From: Streptomyces lydicus
GTDB lineage: Bacteria; Actinomycetota; Actinomycetes; Streptomycetales; Streptomycetaceae
DNA: 64,000 bases
Direction: 5' to 3'
Assembly (NCBI RefSeq): GCF_001729485.1
Contig: NZ_CP017157.1
Span: forward strand, 5,022,001 to 5,086,000
The notes beneath the pieces are model-generated. The model saw nothing but the letters and a program-made list of their open reading frames with translations, made no database searches and was not told the origin of the DNA. Made by a program: the position numbers and the translations under genes. This document shows positions 42,890 through 50,768 of this stretch, piece after piece; the stretch's first letter is position 1, and each line of letters begins with the position of its first letter.

Positions 42890-44065
42890 GTGCGGATGGC
42901 GAAGCACTGGGCGGACTTCCAGTACGAGATCTATCTGAACGGCATGACCGGCGCGGTGCCCCGGCTGCCGACCGATCTGACCCGGCTGGAACAGCTCACC
43001 GAGCAGCGTCTGGGCCCCGGCCCGGTCGGCTACGTGGCGGGCAGCGCGGGCACGGGCAGCACCGCCGACGCCAACCGGGCCGCGCTGGACCGGCTGCGGA
43101 TCGTCCCGCGGATGCTCCGCGACGTGCAGCAGCGCGACCTCTCCGTCGAGGTGCTGGGCCGTTCGCTGCCCGCGCCGCTGGCACTCGCGCCGGTCGGCGT
43201 GCTGTCGATCATGCATCCGGAGGCGGAGCCGGCCGCCGCCCGGGCCGCCGCGGCGCAGGGCGTCCCCTACATCCTGTCGTCCGCCTCCAGCACGCCGATG
43301 GAGGAGGTCGCCGAGGCGATGGGCGACGGTGAGCGGTGGTTCCAGCTGTACTGGGCGAAGGACCGCGAGGTCACCCGGAGCTTCCTGAACAGGGCGAAGG
43401 CGGCGGGCTACGGCGCGCTGTTCGTCACGCTCGACACCCCGCTGCTCGCCTGGCGGCCGCGCGATCTCGACCAGGCGTACCTGCCGTTCCTGCACGGCGT
43501 GGGCACCGCCAACTACTTCACCGACCCCGCGTTCCGGGCGGGGCTGGCCAAGCCGGTCCACGAGGACCCGAACGCGGCCGTGCGGCACTTCGTGGGGATG
43601 TTCGCCGACCCCGCGAAAACCTGGCCCGACCTGGCGTTCCTGCGCGAGAACTGGGACGGCCCGATCGTGCTGAAGGGCATCCTGCACCCGGACGACGCGC
43701 TGCGCGCCGCGGAGGCCGGCGTGGACGGCGTGGTGGTGTCCAACCACGGCGGCCGCCAGGTCGCGGGATCGATCGCGGCCGCGGACGCGCTGCCGGGTGT
43801 GGTCGAGGCGGCCGGCGACCGGCTCACCGTCCTCTTCGACAGCGGCATCCGCACCGGCGACGACATCGTCAAGGCGCTGGCGCTGGGCGCGCGGTCGGTG
43901 CTGGTCGGACGCCCGTACGCGTACGGGCTCGGGCTGGACGGCCAGGCGGGCGTCGAGCACGTCATCCGCTGCCTGCTCGCCGAACTCGACCTCACCCTGG
44001 CCCTCTCCGGCCACTCCCGGCCGGCCACGCTGACCGCCGACGACCTGGCCCCCCGGCCCGCCTGA
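42890..44065 (+). CDS. FMN-dependent alpha-hydroxyacid dehydrogenase, lactate 2-monooxygenase-like
   Basis: A 391-residue FMN TIM-barrel enzyme. The N terminus FQYEIYLNGMTGAVPRLP is typical of actinobacterial lactate 2-monooxygenases, which convert L-lactate and oxygen to acetate and CO2. The active-site segment VVVSNHGGRQVAGS holds the catalytic His and substrate-binding Arg; the FMN phosphate loop is FDSGIRTGDDIVKAL. L-lactate oxidase/dehydrogenase cannot be excluded. GTG 42890 has AGAGG about seven bases upstream; ATG 42896 is an alternative. PucR-type regulator is divergent; a D-2-hydroxyacid dehydrogenase follows. Confidence 0.85.
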   Translation: MRMAKHWADFQYEIYLNGMTGAVPRLPTDLTRLEQLTEQRLGPGPVGYVAGSAGTGSTADANRAALDRLRIVPRMLRDVQQRDLSVEVLGRSLPAPLALAPVGVLSIMHPEAEPAAARAAAAQGVPYILSSASSTPMEEVAEAMGDGERWFQLYWAKDREVTRSFLNRAKAAGYGALFVTLDTPLLAWRPRDLDQAYLPFLHGVGTANYFTDPAFRAGLAKPVHEDPNAAVRHFVGMFADPAKTWPDLAFLRENWDGPIVLKGILHPDDALRAAEAGVDGVVVSNHGGRQVAGSIAAADALPGVVEAAGDRLTVLFDSGIRTGDDIVKALALGARSVLVGRPYAYGLGLDGQAGVEHVIRCLLAELDLTLALSGHSRPATLTADDLAPRPA

Positions 44066-44149
44066 CCGCCCCGCCGCTCCTCCATCCGGCACTACGCTCC
44101 CCGCCCCCCAACCGGGCCCGTTCGCGGCCCGCACTCCGAGAGGCCACCC

Positions 44150-45118
44150 ATGAAGAACATCCTCGCCGTCATCTCGCCGCACGTGGGCGGCCGGACCGCC
44201 GGTGCCGCACTCGCCACCGTCTTCCCCGACCAGGCCAGGGTCACGGTGGTCGAGGCGGCCGACGAGGACCCCGCGGCGCTGCGCGAGGCCCACGTGATCA
44301 TCACCGGCCTGGGCCCGGTCACCGCGGCGCACCTGGCCGCGGCCCCGCACCTGGAGCTGGTGCAGTGCGCCAGCCACGGCTTCGACTACGTGGACCTGGA
44401 CGCCGCCCGGGAGCGCGGGATCCCGGTCTGCAACATCGGCTCCAGCGGCGCCGAGAAGCAGAACGTGGCCGAGCAGACCTTCGCCCTGATGCTCGCCCTC
44501 GCCAAGCAGCTGATCCCGGCCCACACCGCACTGGTCGAGGCCGACTGGGCACTGCCGCGCCTCCAGCAGTCCCTCACCGAACTGTCCGGCAAGACCCTGG
44601 GGATCGTCGGCCTGGGGCACATCGGCGAGGAAGTGGCGCGCCGCGCGGTCGCGTTCGACATGACGGTCGTCTACGCCGGCCCGCGGCCGGTGGCGCCCGA
44701 GACCGCGGCGCGCCTCGGCGGCGCCCGTCATCTGAGCCTCGACGACCTGCTGCGCACCTCCGACTACGTCAGCCTGCACGCCCCGCTCACCGACGGAACC
44801 CGGCATCTGCTCGACGCCGAGCGGCTGGCGCTGCTCAAGCCCACCGCCTTCGTCGTCAACACGGCCCGCGGCGCCCTCATCGACCAGGACGCCCTCGCGG
44901 ACGCGCTGGCCGCCGGCGCGCTCGCCGGCGCCGGTCTCGACGTCTTCGACCCGGAACCGCCGACGGCGGCGCTGCGCCTGCTCAAGGCCCCGAACGTGGT
45001 CCTCTCCCCGCACGTCGCGGGCGTCACCCGGGAAACCCTGATCCGCATCGCGCTGGCCGCCGTCCAGAACGTCGCCGACCACCTGGCGGGCAAGCCGCCG
45101 CGGGACGTCGTGTCCTAG
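44150..45118 (+). CDS. D-isomer-specific 2-hydroxyacid dehydrogenase
   Basis: A 322-residue NAD-dependent dehydrogenase. The coenzyme loop is LGIVGLGHIGEEVARRA; catalytic Arg, Glu and His are in VVNTARGALID, DVFDPEPPT and NVVLSPHVAG. Family substrates include glyoxylate, D-lactate and D-phosphoglycerate; specificity is unknown. Following lactate monooxygenase by 84 bp, it may interconvert pyruvate and D-lactate in the same lactate pathway (inference). Its TAG stop is the last three bases of a CTAG target site, at which an insertion sequence begins directly; the coding region itself is intact. Confidence 0.88.
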   Translation: MKNILAVISPHVGGRTAGAALATVFPDQARVTVVEAADEDPAALREAHVIITGLGPVTAAHLAAAPHLELVQCASHGFDYVDLDAARERGIPVCNIGSSGAEKQNVAEQTFALMLALAKQLIPAHTALVEADWALPRLQQSLTELSGKTLGIVGLGHIGEEVARRAVAFDMTVVYAGPRPVAPETAARLGGARHLSLDDLLRTSDYVSLHAPLTDGTRHLLDAERLALLKPTAFVVNTARGALIDQDALADALAAGALAGAGLDVFDPEPPTAALRLLKAPNVVLSPHVAGVTRETLIRIALAAVQNVADHLAGKPPRDVVS

Positions 45119-46089
45119 ACGAGTAAGTCCGAAGTCTTCGGGCGCATGAAGCGAGGGTCTCGTTGGTTCGTTTGTGACGACAAACCTGGAGACCCTCGCG
45201 ACTGCACTGTACGTGAGGATCGATGACTCTCTGGCAGGAACGCGGCGGACAGGGCGTCCACCGAGGCTGACGGATGCCGAACTGTTGACGCTCGCGGTCA
45301 TGCAGGCCGTACTCGGCTTCGTCTCCGAGGCCCGCTGGCTGCGGTTCGCCCGCACCCATCTGGCGGCCGAGTTCCCCTACCTGCCCGAACAGTCCGGCTA
45401 CAACAAGCGCCTGCGGGCCGCGAACACCCTGCTCGGCCGCTTCATTCGCACCCTCGCCCGCGACACGGATCTGTGGCACGACGACGTATGGATCGTGGAC
45501 TCCACACCCGTGGAATGCGCCCGCTCACGCCCCACCGTCAAACGCTCCGACCTGGCCGGCTGGGCCGCTTACTCCTACTGTCCCTCGCACTCACGGTTCT
45601 TCTGGGGCCTGCGCCTGCACCTGATCTGCACACCTGGCGGACTACCGATCGCCTGGGCTCTGGCCAACCCCAAGACGGACGAACGCGAAGTCCTCACAGG
45701 CATGCTCACCCAGGACGCCGACCTGCTGGCCACCCGCCCCGGGCAGACGGTTATCGGCGACAAGGGCTACGTCTCCAAGCACCTCGACGCCTTCATGGCC
45801 CAACACGGCCTGACCCTGCTGCGGCCCAGCTACCGCAACAAAAAGCCCCGGCCAGGAGAGCACCTCCTCAAACCGATCCGGCAGCTGATCGAGTCGGTCA
45901 ACGACACCCTCAAAGGCCAGCTCGACCTCGAACGCCACGGAGCCAGAACCCCAGCCGGAGTCCTGGCCCGCGTCGGACAACGCATCCTCGCTCTCACCGC
46001 CGCGATCTGGCACAACCGGGCCACCGGAACACCGATCACACGATCACTGATCGCCTACGACCACTGACCAGCACTTCGGACTTACTCGT
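45119..46089 (+). mobile_element. IS982-family insertion sequence, copy A
   Basis: The 971-bp element is bounded by perfect 17-bp terminal inverted repeats, ACGAGTAAGTCCGAAGT (45119-45135) and its complement (46073-46089), and flanked by CTAG on both sides (45115-45118, 46090-46093), either a 4-bp target duplication or a palindromic target. It contains one intact transposase gene. The insertion falls at the stop codon of the dehydrogenase gene without changing it. Confidence 0.88.
45174..46067 (+). CDS. IS982-family transposase (copy A)
   Basis: A 297-residue DDE transposase, full-length. Recognisable stretches are DDVWIVDSTPVECARSRPT (first Asp), the FFWGLRLHLICTPGGLPI segment, VIGDKGYVSKHLDAF (second Asp) and PIRQLIESVNDTLKGQLDLE (Glu), ending SLIAYDH. 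No frameshift or stop, so the element could be active. GTG 45174 is the start; copy B's GTG occupies the equivalent position. Amino-acid sequence is related to, but clearly different from, copy B. Confidence 0.88.
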   Translation: MTTNLETLATALYVRIDDSLAGTRRTGRPPRLTDAELLTLAVMQAVLGFVSEARWLRFARTHLAAEFPYLPEQSGYNKRLRAANTLLGRFIRTLARDTDLWHDDVWIVDSTPVECARSRPTVKRSDLAGWAAYSYCPSHSRFFWGLRLHLICTPGGLPIAWALANPKTDEREVLTGMLTQDADLLATRPGQTVIGDKGYVSKHLDAFMAQHGLTLLRPSYRNKKPRPGEHLLKPIRQLIESVNDTLKGQLDLERHGARTPAGVLARVGQRILALTAAIWHNRATGTPITRSLIAYDH

Positions 46090-46145
46090 CTAGGACCTGT
46101 TGTCGTACGGGTCGGGCCCGGCCTGATCCGAACGACTCCCCCTAG

Positions 46146-47111
46146 ATGAATGAGTCCGATGTTCCTGCTGGCCGCGACCATGGCGAAGGGCGCCCGTTGG
46201 CTTGTGTGTGACTACCAGCCTGGACGCCCTTCTGGCGGCACTGTACGTGTTCATCGACGACCACGTGGTCCCTTGTCGCCGGATTGGGCGACCTCCGAAA
46301 CTGACAGACGCCGAACTGCTGTGCCTGGCCGTCGCCCAAGTCCTGCTCGGGTTTCCCTCTGCCCGGCACTGGGTCCGCTTCGCCCACGCCAGACTGGGAC
46401 ACCTCTTTCGCTACCTGCCCCAGCAATCCGCCTACAACAAGCGTCTGAACGCGGCCGGACCGCTGATTTCCCAGGTGATCGAAGCACTGGCCCGCCAGGT
46501 CCCTACCTGGCACGACGACCTGCGCCTGATCGACTCCACCCCGCTGCCCTGCGCTGCCTCGCGCGAGACCGTCAAACGCTCCGATCTGGCCGGACATGCC
46601 GGCTACGGCTACTGCCGCAGCCACTCCCGCTTCTTCTGGGGATTGCGGCTCTACCTGGTCACCACCGCCGAAGGCATGCCCGTCACCTGGTGCCTGGCCA
46701 ACCCCAAGCTCGGCGAACGGGAAGTGATGACCGCCCTGCTGGAACGCGACCACCACCTCATCCGAGCTGGGCAGGTGGTCCTGGCCGACAAGGGTTTCGC
46801 GAGCAAGGGGTTCGAAGCCTTCCTCACCGAGCGACTCGGCGTTCACCTGGTGCGGCCGGACCGCAAGGACGAGCCGGTCCGGCACGGGAAGATCACCCGT
46901 GTCCGTCAGTGGATCGAGGCCGTCTTCGGCACCCTCAAAGGCCAGCTCAGCCTCGAACAGCACGGAGCAAGAACCCCGATCGGAGTCTTCGCCCGCACCG
47001 GCCAACGACTCCTCGCCCTGGCAGCCTGCATCTGGCACAACTGGACCACCAACGCCAAGATCAAACGATCCCTGATCGCCTACGACCACTAAGAACATCG
47101 GACTCAACCAT
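46146..47111 (+). mobile_element. IS982-family insertion sequence, copy B (different element)
   Basis: The 966-bp element has 19-bp terminal inverted repeats, ATGAATGAGTCCGATGTTC (46146-46164) and the complement at 47093-47111, with 17 of 19 positions matching, and is flanked by CTAG (46142-46145 and 47112-47115). Its ends resemble those of copy A (shared GAGTCCGA-type core). Only 48 bp lie between the two flanking CTAG sites of the copies. The right CTAG contains the stop codon of the convergent GYD gene. Confidence 0.88.
46208..47092 (+). CDS. IS982-family transposase (copy B)
   Basis: A 294-residue DDE transposase, intact. Matching landmarks are DDLRLIDSTPLPCAASRET, FFWGLRLYLVTTAEGMPV, VLADKGFASKGFEAF and RVRQWIEAVFGTLKGQLSLE, ending SLIAYDH. 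GTG 46208 was chosen by analogy with copy A and because VTTSLDALLAAL mirrors its N terminus; a TTG two codons upstream is open. The overall divergence from copy A shows two separate insertion events by related elements rather than a local duplication. Confidence 0.88.
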   Translation: MTTSLDALLAALYVFIDDHVVPCRRIGRPPKLTDAELLCLAVAQVLLGFPSARHWVRFAHARLGHLFRYLPQQSAYNKRLNAAGPLISQVIEALARQVPTWHDDLRLIDSTPLPCAASRETVKRSDLAGHAGYGYCRSHSRFFWGLRLYLVTTAEGMPVTWCLANPKLGEREVMTALLERDHHLIRAGQVVLADKGFASKGFEAFLTERLGVHLVRPDRKDEPVRHGKITRVRQWIEAVFGTLKGQLSLEQHGARTPIGVFARTGQRLLALAACIWHNWTTNAKIKRSLIAYDH

Positions 47112-47432
47112 CTAGGCGCCGGGCGCGCGGAAGTCGACGTCCTGTCGGGCCGCCTCGTCGATCTCCTCGACCGTCAGCAGGGGCACCGTCCTGGACTGCA
47201 GCGCCCCGGAGGCGCGGACGGTCATCGCCACCGCGGCCATCGACAGCGGGTCGGGGAAGTCGATGACGCAGTACAGGTCGGCGTCCCCGTAGGCGAAGTA
47301 GATCGCCTCCACCGTGCCGCCGCGGGACCTGACGACCTGCTCGACGGCGGCCCGGCGGCCGCTCCCGCCCTCGGCGAGCAGTCCCTTCGCGCCCTCGGAG
47401 GTATAGCTCGCCTGAACCAGATATTTCGGCAT
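47112..47432 (-). CDS. GYD-domain protein
   Basis: A 106-residue protein of the GYD family, a dimeric ferredoxin-like alpha/beta barrel: MPKYLVQASYTSEGAKGLL at the start, VVRSRGGTVEAIYFAYGDAD, then VIDFPDPLSMAAVAMTV. Function is unknown; members often accompany oxidoreductases. AGGAG lies eight bases before the ATG. Its TAG stop (47112-47114 on the complement) is inside the CTAG flanking insertion sequence copy B, which abuts it without altering the protein. Confidence 0.82.
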   Translation of the reverse strand: MPKYLVQASYTSEGAKGLLAEGGSGRRAAVEQVVRSRGGTVEAIYFAYGDADLYCVIDFPDPLSMAAVAMTVRASGALQSRTVPLLTVEEIDEAARQDVDFRAPGA

Positions 47433-47550
47433 CCCGCGCACTCCTGTGCTCCGACGGCCCGCTGCCAGTGCGGCTACCGCCACTATGACCCGTCGTGCCG
47501 CGGCTTCCGCTGCGGTGTTCCGCCGAACGGTGCCGAGCCCCGGGCACGCG

Positions 47551-48468
47551 TCAGGTGAGCGGCGGGAAGACGACCCCGGTCAGTTCCTCGGACGCCGTCC
47601 ACAGGCGCTTGGCGCTCTCCGGGTCGCTGGCCGCGGCCGAGCGGCCCACCATCGCCGGTCCGCCGCGCGCCTCGCCGAGGCCGTCCGGGCCGAGGTAGGC
47701 GGCGCCGGGCAGGTCCTGGGTGGCGGCGTAGAGCGTCGGCAGGGCGCCGGCCCGGCTGTCCTGGGCGAGCACGCGGTTGGTCACCCGCATGACGGCTCGC
47801 CGGACGGCGCTGGCGTCGTGGCTCTGCAGGTTGGTGGCGGCGTAGCCGGGGTGTGCGGCGAGGGCCCGTACCGGGGAGCCGGCCGCGGTGAGGCGGCGCT
47901 GCAGCTCCAGGGTGAACAGCAGGTTGGCCAGCTTCGACTGGGAGTACGCGCGGTAGGGGGTGTACGCGCCGGTGAGGTTCAGGTTGTCGAAGTGGATGCG
48001 GGTGCCGGGGGGCGTCTTGTGTGCCGCGGACGCCACGGTGACCACGCGGTCGGTGACGTGCGGCAGCAGCAGGTTGGTCAGCGCGAAGTGGCCGAGGTGA
48101 TTGGTGCCGAACTGCGTCTCGAAGCCGTCCTTGGTGCGGGACTCGGGGACGGCCATCACCCCGGCGTTGTTGATCAGCAGATCCAGGTCGCCCTGCCAGG
48201 CCGCGGCGAACGCGCGCACCGAGGCGAGGTCGGCGAGGTCGAGGCGGCGCACTTCCAGGCTGCCCCTGGCGGTGCGGACGGCGGCGGCCGCCTCCTCGCC
48301 GCGCCGGACGTCCCGGACGGCGAGGACGACATGGGCGCCGGCCCGGGCGAGGGCTTCGACGGTGGCGATGCCGAGCCCGCTGTTCGCGCCGGTGACGACG
48401 GCGGTGCGGCCGGTCTGGTCGGGAAGGTCGGCGGCAGTCCAGCTGCGCGCCTTGGAGGTGTGAGCCAT
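47551..48468 (-). CDS. Short-chain dehydrogenase/reductase, WW-domain-oxidoreductase/retinol-dehydrogenase-like
   Basis: A 305-residue SDR. The coenzyme loop is VVTGANSGLGIATVEAL, with NNAGVMAVPES, FGTNHLGHFALTNLLLP and the catalytic YSQSKLANLLF (Tyr, Lys) plus Ser in VASAAHK. The Arg after the Rossmann strand (AVRDVRRGEE) favours NADP. Substrate unknown; relatives act on lipophilic alcohols or aldehydes. Start at ATG 48468. It is divergent from a TetR gene across 81 bp that hold direct and inverted repeats, so it is likely repressed by that protein. Confidence 0.88.
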   Translation of the reverse strand: MAHTSKARSWTAADLPDQTGRTAVVTGANSGLGIATVEALARAGAHVVLAVRDVRRGEEAAAAVRTARGSLEVRRLDLADLASVRAFAAAWQGDLDLLINNAGVMAVPESRTKDGFETQFGTNHLGHFALTNLLLPHVTDRVVTVASAAHKTPPGTRIHFDNLNLTGAYTPYRAYSQSKLANLLFTLELQRRLTAAGSPVRALAAHPGYAATNLQSHDASAVRRAVMRVTNRVLAQDSRAGALPTLYAATQDLPGAAYLGPDGLGEARGGPAMVGRSAAASDPESAKRLWTASEELTGVVFPPLT

Positions 48469-48481
48469 ATTTTCAATGTAG

Positions 48482-48536
48482 GCGTCGACAACAATGCTGT
48501 CAATGACAACAATGTAGCTGGTGATTACATCGACGC
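48482..48536. promoter_or_regulatory. Operator-like repeats between SDR and TetR genes
   Basis: The 81-bp spacer is strikingly A+T-rich. It contains a direct repeat GACAACAATG at 48487-48496 and 48505-48514 (18-bp period), a perfect palindrome TGTCAATGACA (48498-48508) between them, and an outer inverted pair GCGTCGA (48482-48488) and TCGACGC (48530-48536). Such nested symmetry over a divergent promoter is typical of a TetR-family operator. Confidence 0.6.
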
Positions 48537-48549
48537 TAGGGTGGTGGAC

Positions 48550-49152
48550 ATGCAGACTCGTCGTTACCACCACGGAGACCTCCGCGCCGCGCTGCTGAGC
48601 CGTGCCGAGCAGACGCTGCGGGAGCGGGGGCCCGGCGCGCTGTCGTTGCGGGAACTGGCCCGCGACCTCGGCGTCAGCCACGCCGCGCCGAGCCGGCATT
48701 TCAAGGACAAGCAGGCCCTGCTGGACTCGCTGGCGCTCGTCGGGTTCGACCGGATGCTGGCGGAGCTGACCGCGGCCCGCGACGAGGGCTCCTCCTTCGC
48801 CGAGCGCCTGGGTGCGCTGGCCCGTGCCTACGTGGGCTTCGCCACCGCCAACGCGGAGCTGCTCGACCTCATGTACGCGGTCAAGCACGACCCGGCGGCG
48901 TCGCGGGCGCTGCTGGAGGCGGTGCACCGGGCGGTCGCACTGGCCGAGGAGCTGATCGCGGAGGGCCAGCGCACGGGCGAGGTGCGGCCGGGCCCGGTGG
49001 ACCGGGTCAGCATGCCGGCCTTCACCACCCTGCACGGCTTCGCCGGCGTCGCGGTGAGCAGCGGGCTCTCCCCCGAGGAGACGGAGGCCGGACTCGGCGA
49101 CGTCATCGCTTACATGCTGCGGGGCTGCGCCGCCGAGGGCGACGGGAGTTGA
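48550..49152 (+). CDS. TetR/AcrR family regulator, probable repressor of the divergent SDR gene
   Basis: A 200-residue regulator beginning MQTRRYHHGDLRAALLSRAE. The helix-turn-helix spans about residues 10-58 (SLRELARDLGVSHAAPSRHF and KDKQALLDSLA). The C-terminal domain contains ELLDLMYAVKHDPA, as in the WHG-type TetR C-terminal family. It diverges from the SDR gene over a palindromic spacer. A strong hairpin follows its stop, before the convergent conservon. Confidence 0.88.
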   Translation: MQTRRYHHGDLRAALLSRAEQTLRERGPGALSLRELARDLGVSHAAPSRHFKDKQALLDSLALVGFDRMLAELTAARDEGSSFAERLGALARAYVGFATANAELLDLMYAVKHDPAASRALLEAVHRAVALAEELIAEGQRTGEVRPGPVDRVSMPAFTTLHGFAGVAVSSGLSPEETEAGLGDVIAYMLRGCAAEGDGS

Positions 49153-49176
49153 CGGCGCGCCACCGCGCCCGGTCAC

Positions 49177-49221
49177 GGCGCCGGGACCGGTCGTTCCTTC
49201 CGGGGACCGGTCCCGGGCGCC
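49177..49221. terminator. Hairpin between TetR gene and conservon
   Basis: GGCGCCGGGACCGGTC (49177-49192) pairs with 49205-49221 with a single bulged base, giving a 16-bp stem and a 12-base loop. It lies between the convergent TetR gene and the last ORF of the conservon and can serve both. Confidence 0.75.
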
Positions 49222-49242
49222 GGGGGCGTACGGTGCCGGGCG

Positions 49243-49413
49243 TCAGGCGCGGCCGAGGAGCAGGCCGGCGCGCTTGAGGCAGGTGACGTAGCCGTCGAGC
49301 AGGGCGTCGTCCACCGGCGGGCAGGACGTGCGCCACGACGGCCAGACCTGGTCGGTGCGGGTGCGCCGCACCGCGGGGAAGACGGTGTCGAAGTACATCT
49401 CCTTGACCGTCAC
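49243..49413 (-). CDS. Small ORF coupled to the conservon GTPase gene
   Basis: A 56-residue frame starting at a GTG that overlaps the CvnD stop by four bases (GTGA) and ending at TGA just before a terminator. The peptide reads TVKEMYFDTVFPAVRRTRTD near the start, then VWPSWRTSC and YVTCLKRAGLLLG, with two cysteines and a hydrophobic C-terminal helix. Third positions are strongly G/C. Nothing identifies a family. The coupled start, tight packing and terminator placement suggest it is the true last gene of the conservon operon; a decayed or truncated downstream gene is the alternative. Confidence 0.5.
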   Translation of the reverse strand: MTVKEMYFDTVFPAVRRTRTDQVWPSWRTSCPPVDDALLDGYVTCLKRAGLLLGRA

Positions 49414-50030
49414 GAGGGCTCCGGAGTCTGGACGACGTCGCGCAGATAGCGCATCAGGGTGATCAGGACGTCCCGGCTCGACGCCCGCTGGCGGGCGTCA
49501 CACACCACGATCGGCACCTGCTCGGGCAGGTCCAGTGCGCTGCGCAGTTCCTCGGTGCGGTACGACGAGGCGTCGGGGAAGGCGTTGACGGCGATCACGA
49601 AGGGCACATCGGCCTCTTCCAGCCGGCCGATCACGTCGAAGCTGACTTCCAGACGCCGGGTGTCGACCAGGACGATGGCGCCGAGGGCGCCTTCGAAGAG
49701 GCCGTTCCACAGGAACCAGAACCGCTGCTGTCCGGGCGTCCCGAACAGGTAGAGCACCAGCTCCTCGTTCAGGCTGATCCGGCCGAAGTCCATGGCCACG
49801 GTGGTCGCCGTCTTGCGCTCCACGCCGGAGACGTCGTCGACGTCGGTACTGGCCTCGGTCATCGTCTCCTCGGTGGTGAGTGGCCTGATCTCACTCACCG
49901 AGCGGACGAGCGTCGTCTTGCCGACGCCGAACCCGCCGACGATCACGATCTTGACGGCAGAGGAGGCCGAGGACGGCAACCGGTCCTCGCGCGCCGGCTC
50001 CATGACCGTGTCAGAGCTTCTGGAGACCAT
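49410..50030 (-). CDS. cvnD: Conservon GTPase CvnD
   Basis: A 206-residue Ras-like GTP/ATP-binding protein of the conservon type. P-loop VIVGGFGVGKTTLVRSVSEI is complete; switch regions include TTVAMDFGRI and LFGTPGQQRFWFLW; the base-contact motif is VIAVNAFPDA. In conservons the GTPase sits at the membrane with CvnA-C, resembling a eukaryotic receptor complex and influencing development or secondary metabolism. ATG 50030 is chosen since GAGGCGG lies six bases upstream; it overlaps the CvnC end by 20 bp. ATG 50003 is an alternative. Confidence 0.92.
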   Translation of the reverse strand: MVSRSSDTVMEPAREDRLPSSASSAVKIVIVGGFGVGKTTLVRSVSEIRPLTTEETMTEASTDVDDVSGVERKTATTVAMDFGRISLNEELVLYLFGTPGQQRFWFLWNGLFEGALGAIVLVDTRRLEVSFDVIGRLEEADVPFVIAVNAFPDASSYRTEELRSALDLPEQVPIVVCDARQRASSRDVLITLMRYLRDVVQTPEPS

Positions 50031-50364
50031 CGATAACCGCCTCTATCAGTGCTATGTCGGGGAGGTTGGAGGCCGGCGCGCGGGCCTCCACCCGCCCGTC
50101 GGCCAGGAGATCGGTGAGCAGTACGCCGATCACACTCGCGGGCAGCGCTAAATGCGCCGAGACCTCGGCCACGGACAGCGGAGACCGGCAGACCCGGAGG
50201 ATGGCCGCGTGCTCGGGCTGCATGCCCGGTTGCGAGTCCTCCAGGGAGACGATCAGTGTGACCAGGTCGAGTTCGGCCTGTTCCTCCGCGCCGGCGCGGC
50301 CCCCGGTGATCACGTACAACCGCTCAGGACCACCCTTGTCCCAGTCCTGGTCGGATTCGCTCAC
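50011..50364 (-). CDS. cvnC: Conservon protein CvnC (DUF742)
   Basis: A 117-residue DUF742 protein: ERLYVITGGRAGAEEQAELD near the N terminus, the winged-helix-like AAILRVCRSPLSVAEVSAHL and VIGVLLTDLLADGRVEARAP in the middle, ending LIEAVIDGLQKL. The GTG at 50364 overlaps the CvnB stop (GTGA). It is a soluble adaptor in the conservon complex. The frame extends open upstream through cvnB, which is not meaningful. Confidence 0.92.
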   Translation of the reverse strand: MSESDQDWDKGGPERLYVITGGRAGAEEQAELDLVTLIVSLEDSQPGMQPEHAAILRVCRSPLSVAEVSAHLALPASVIGVLLTDLLADGRVEARAPASNLPDIALIEAVIDGLQKL

Positions 50365-50765
50365 GCCGTCCGCCCGTCGGCGCGCGGCGGGCTGGTGAGG
50401 TGGGCGCCGATCCGGGCCACCAGGTCGCGCATGCAGGAGCCGACCAGGCCCGCGTCCACGCCCTCGTCGGCGAGCACCGCCAGGTGGGCACCGGCACCGG
50501 CGGCCATCAGGTACATGAATCCGCCGCTGACCTCGATGACGACCATCCGCATCCGGCCGTCGCTCTGCGGGAATTCGGACGCGACCGCTCCGGAGAGGCT
50601 CTGCAGGCCGGAGCCGATGGCGGCGATCCGGTCGGCGGTGTCCGGGCTGGTGTCGTAGCGGGCCATGCACAGGCCGTCCGACGACAACACCACGATGTGA
50701 CGGGTCTGCGGGACGCTCTCCGCGAGGTCCTTGAGCATCCAGTCCATGTCCGCGCGCTGATACAT
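50361..50765 (-). CDS. cvnB: Conservon protein CvnB (roadblock/LC7)
   Basis: A 134-residue roadblock/LC7-domain protein: LDWMLKDLAESVPQTRHIVV-like start (MDWMLKDL), LSSDGLCMARYDTSPDTADR, SLSGAVASEFPQ, then VVIEVSGGFMYLMAAGAGAH. Roadblock proteins act as regulators of the small GTPase. Located 3 bp from cvnA and overlapping cvnC, as in all conservons. Confidence 0.92.
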   Translation of the reverse strand: MYQRADMDWMLKDLAESVPQTRHIVVLSSDGLCMARYDTSPDTADRIAAIGSGLQSLSGAVASEFPQSDGRMRMVVIEVSGGFMYLMAAGAGAHLAVLADEGVDAGLVGSCMRDLVARIGAHLTSPPRADGRTA

Positions 50766-50768
50766 CGG

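Noticed and set aside
42836..45355. An 840-codon minus-strand frame over lactate monooxygenase and the dehydrogenase
   Set aside because: No recognisable domain and it runs through two convincing plus-strand genes and into the insertion sequence.
45119..47111. A composite transposon made of the two insertion sequences
   Set aside because: The copies are different elements in direct orientation with only 48 bp of non-coding DNA between their flanking CTAG sites, so there is no cargo.
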